A stretch of DNA of 5,514 nucleotides from a bacterium (GTDB taxonomy: Bacteria; Patescibacteriota; Gracilibacteria; JAUYGZ01; DAOVYC01). Below are positions 5,044 through 5,514 of the stretch, one piece after another (within the stretch, counting starts at the first letter, position 1; each line of letters opens with the position of its first letter). The DNA is taken from assembly GCA_030635805.1 (NCBI GenBank), contig DAOVYC010000051.1:1-5514 (forward strand). Direction: 5' to 3'. The position numbers and the translations under genes are program-made. The notes beneath the pieces were generated by a model. The model did no database searches. It saw only the letters and a list, made by a program, of their open reading frames with translations, and was not told where the DNA came from.

Positions 5044-5514
5044 ATGGCACGATACACAGGACCAAAAGCGAAACTCTGCAGACGTGAAGGTGTCAACCTT
5101 TTCGGCTCTGCAAAGTATACCAAGATTCTTACTAAGAAAAACTATCCACCGGGGATGCACGGAAAGAGTAGAATGAAAAAACCGTCTGAATATGCAACTC
5201 AGCTTCGGGAAAAACAGAAATTATCCCGTATTTTCGGAATCTCCAAAAAACAACTCACTAACTACTACAAAAAAGCCAACAGTATGCAGGGAGCTACCAG
5301 TGACAATCTCCTCCTCCTGATAGAAAGGAGGCTCGACAATCTTTTATTCAGATCGGGGCTTGCTCTTACTCGTATGCAGGCCAGACAATTCGCAAGCCAT
5401 GGATTATTCATGTTAAACGGGAAAAGAGTTACTATTCCTTCGATTCAGTTTAAAGTCGGCGATAAAATTGAAGTCCGACCTCGTTCAAAAACATCAAAAG
5501 TATTTGAACTAATA
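5044..5514 (+). CDS. rpsD: Small-subunit ribosomal protein S4 (uS4), 3' partial
   Basis: Early-binding 30S assembly protein that organises the 5' domain of 16S rRNA; in E. coli it also represses the alpha operon. The frame stays open to the last base, giving 157 residues of an expected 200 or so. The N-terminus MARYTGPKAKLCRREGVNLF is canonical, and YPPGMHGK (34-41) corresponds to the usual YPPGQHG. The S4 RNA-binding domain is at about 96-145 (RLDNLLFRSGLALTRMQARQ, then the GLFMLNGKRVTIPS hairpin and VGDKIEVR). Only Cys12 of the four N-terminal zinc cysteines is present, so this is the zinc-free (C-) form. It starts at ATG 5044, 55 bases after rpsK, without a Shine-Dalgarno sequence. The 5' spacer has an AT-only 6-bp inverted repeat (5027-5032/5037-5042) too weak to interpret. 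rpoA would normally follow beyond the window. Confidence 0.97.
   Translation, partial: MARYTGPKAKLCRREGVNLFGSAKYTKILTKKNYPPGMHGKSRMKKPSEYATQLREKQKLSRIFGISKKQLTNYYKKANSMQGATSDNLLLLIERRLDNLLFRSGLALTRMQARQFASHGLFMLNGKRVTIPSIQFKVGDKIEVRPRSKTSKVFELI

Overview
The window carries the conserved secY-adk-map-infA-rpmJ-rpsM-rpsK-rpsD gene order: the end of the spc-type operon running into the alpha-type operon. All genes are on the + strand with short spacers. The DNA is AT-rich, and genes end only in TAA or TAG. The adenylate kinase has divergent features (a GIQGSGKGTQ P-loop and a changed AMP site), and recognisable Shine-Dalgarno sequences are nearly absent. Together these fit a Candidate Phyla Radiation (Patescibacteria) bacterium, perhaps Microgenomates- or Parcubacteria-like. 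That placement is an inference from style and recollection; no 16S rRNA gene or other marker is present to confirm it.

Layout. Positions 1-684 hold the 3' part of an unrecognised protein with a CARDB-like, Ig-fold-type C-terminal domain, where rplO (L15) would normally sit. It is followed by secY (697-1998), adk (2034-2660) and map (2670-3419). A 98-base AT-rich spacer precedes infA (3518-3766, TTG start). Next come rpmJ (3787-3903, 38 residues), a 118-base spacer with a perfect 10-bp hairpin and a 38-base pyrimidine tract, and rpsM (4022-4402). A 205-base spacer with two large hairpins separates rpsM from rpsK (4608-4988). rpsD starts at 5044 and runs off the window.

How the genes fit together. 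SecY is the membrane channel for protein export, and methionine aminopeptidase trims nascent chains. Adenylate kinase balances adenylate pools. IF-1, L36, S13, S11 and S4 belong to translation initiation and the ribosome. Their co-transcription links ribosome synthesis to export and growth.

The coding content is mostly ordinary. The unusual material is the extra gene before secY, the structured spacers around rpsM, and the near-absence of Shine-Dalgarno sites. I see no mobile-element gene, CRISPR array, tRNA or rRNA, and no convincing new multi-gene system.
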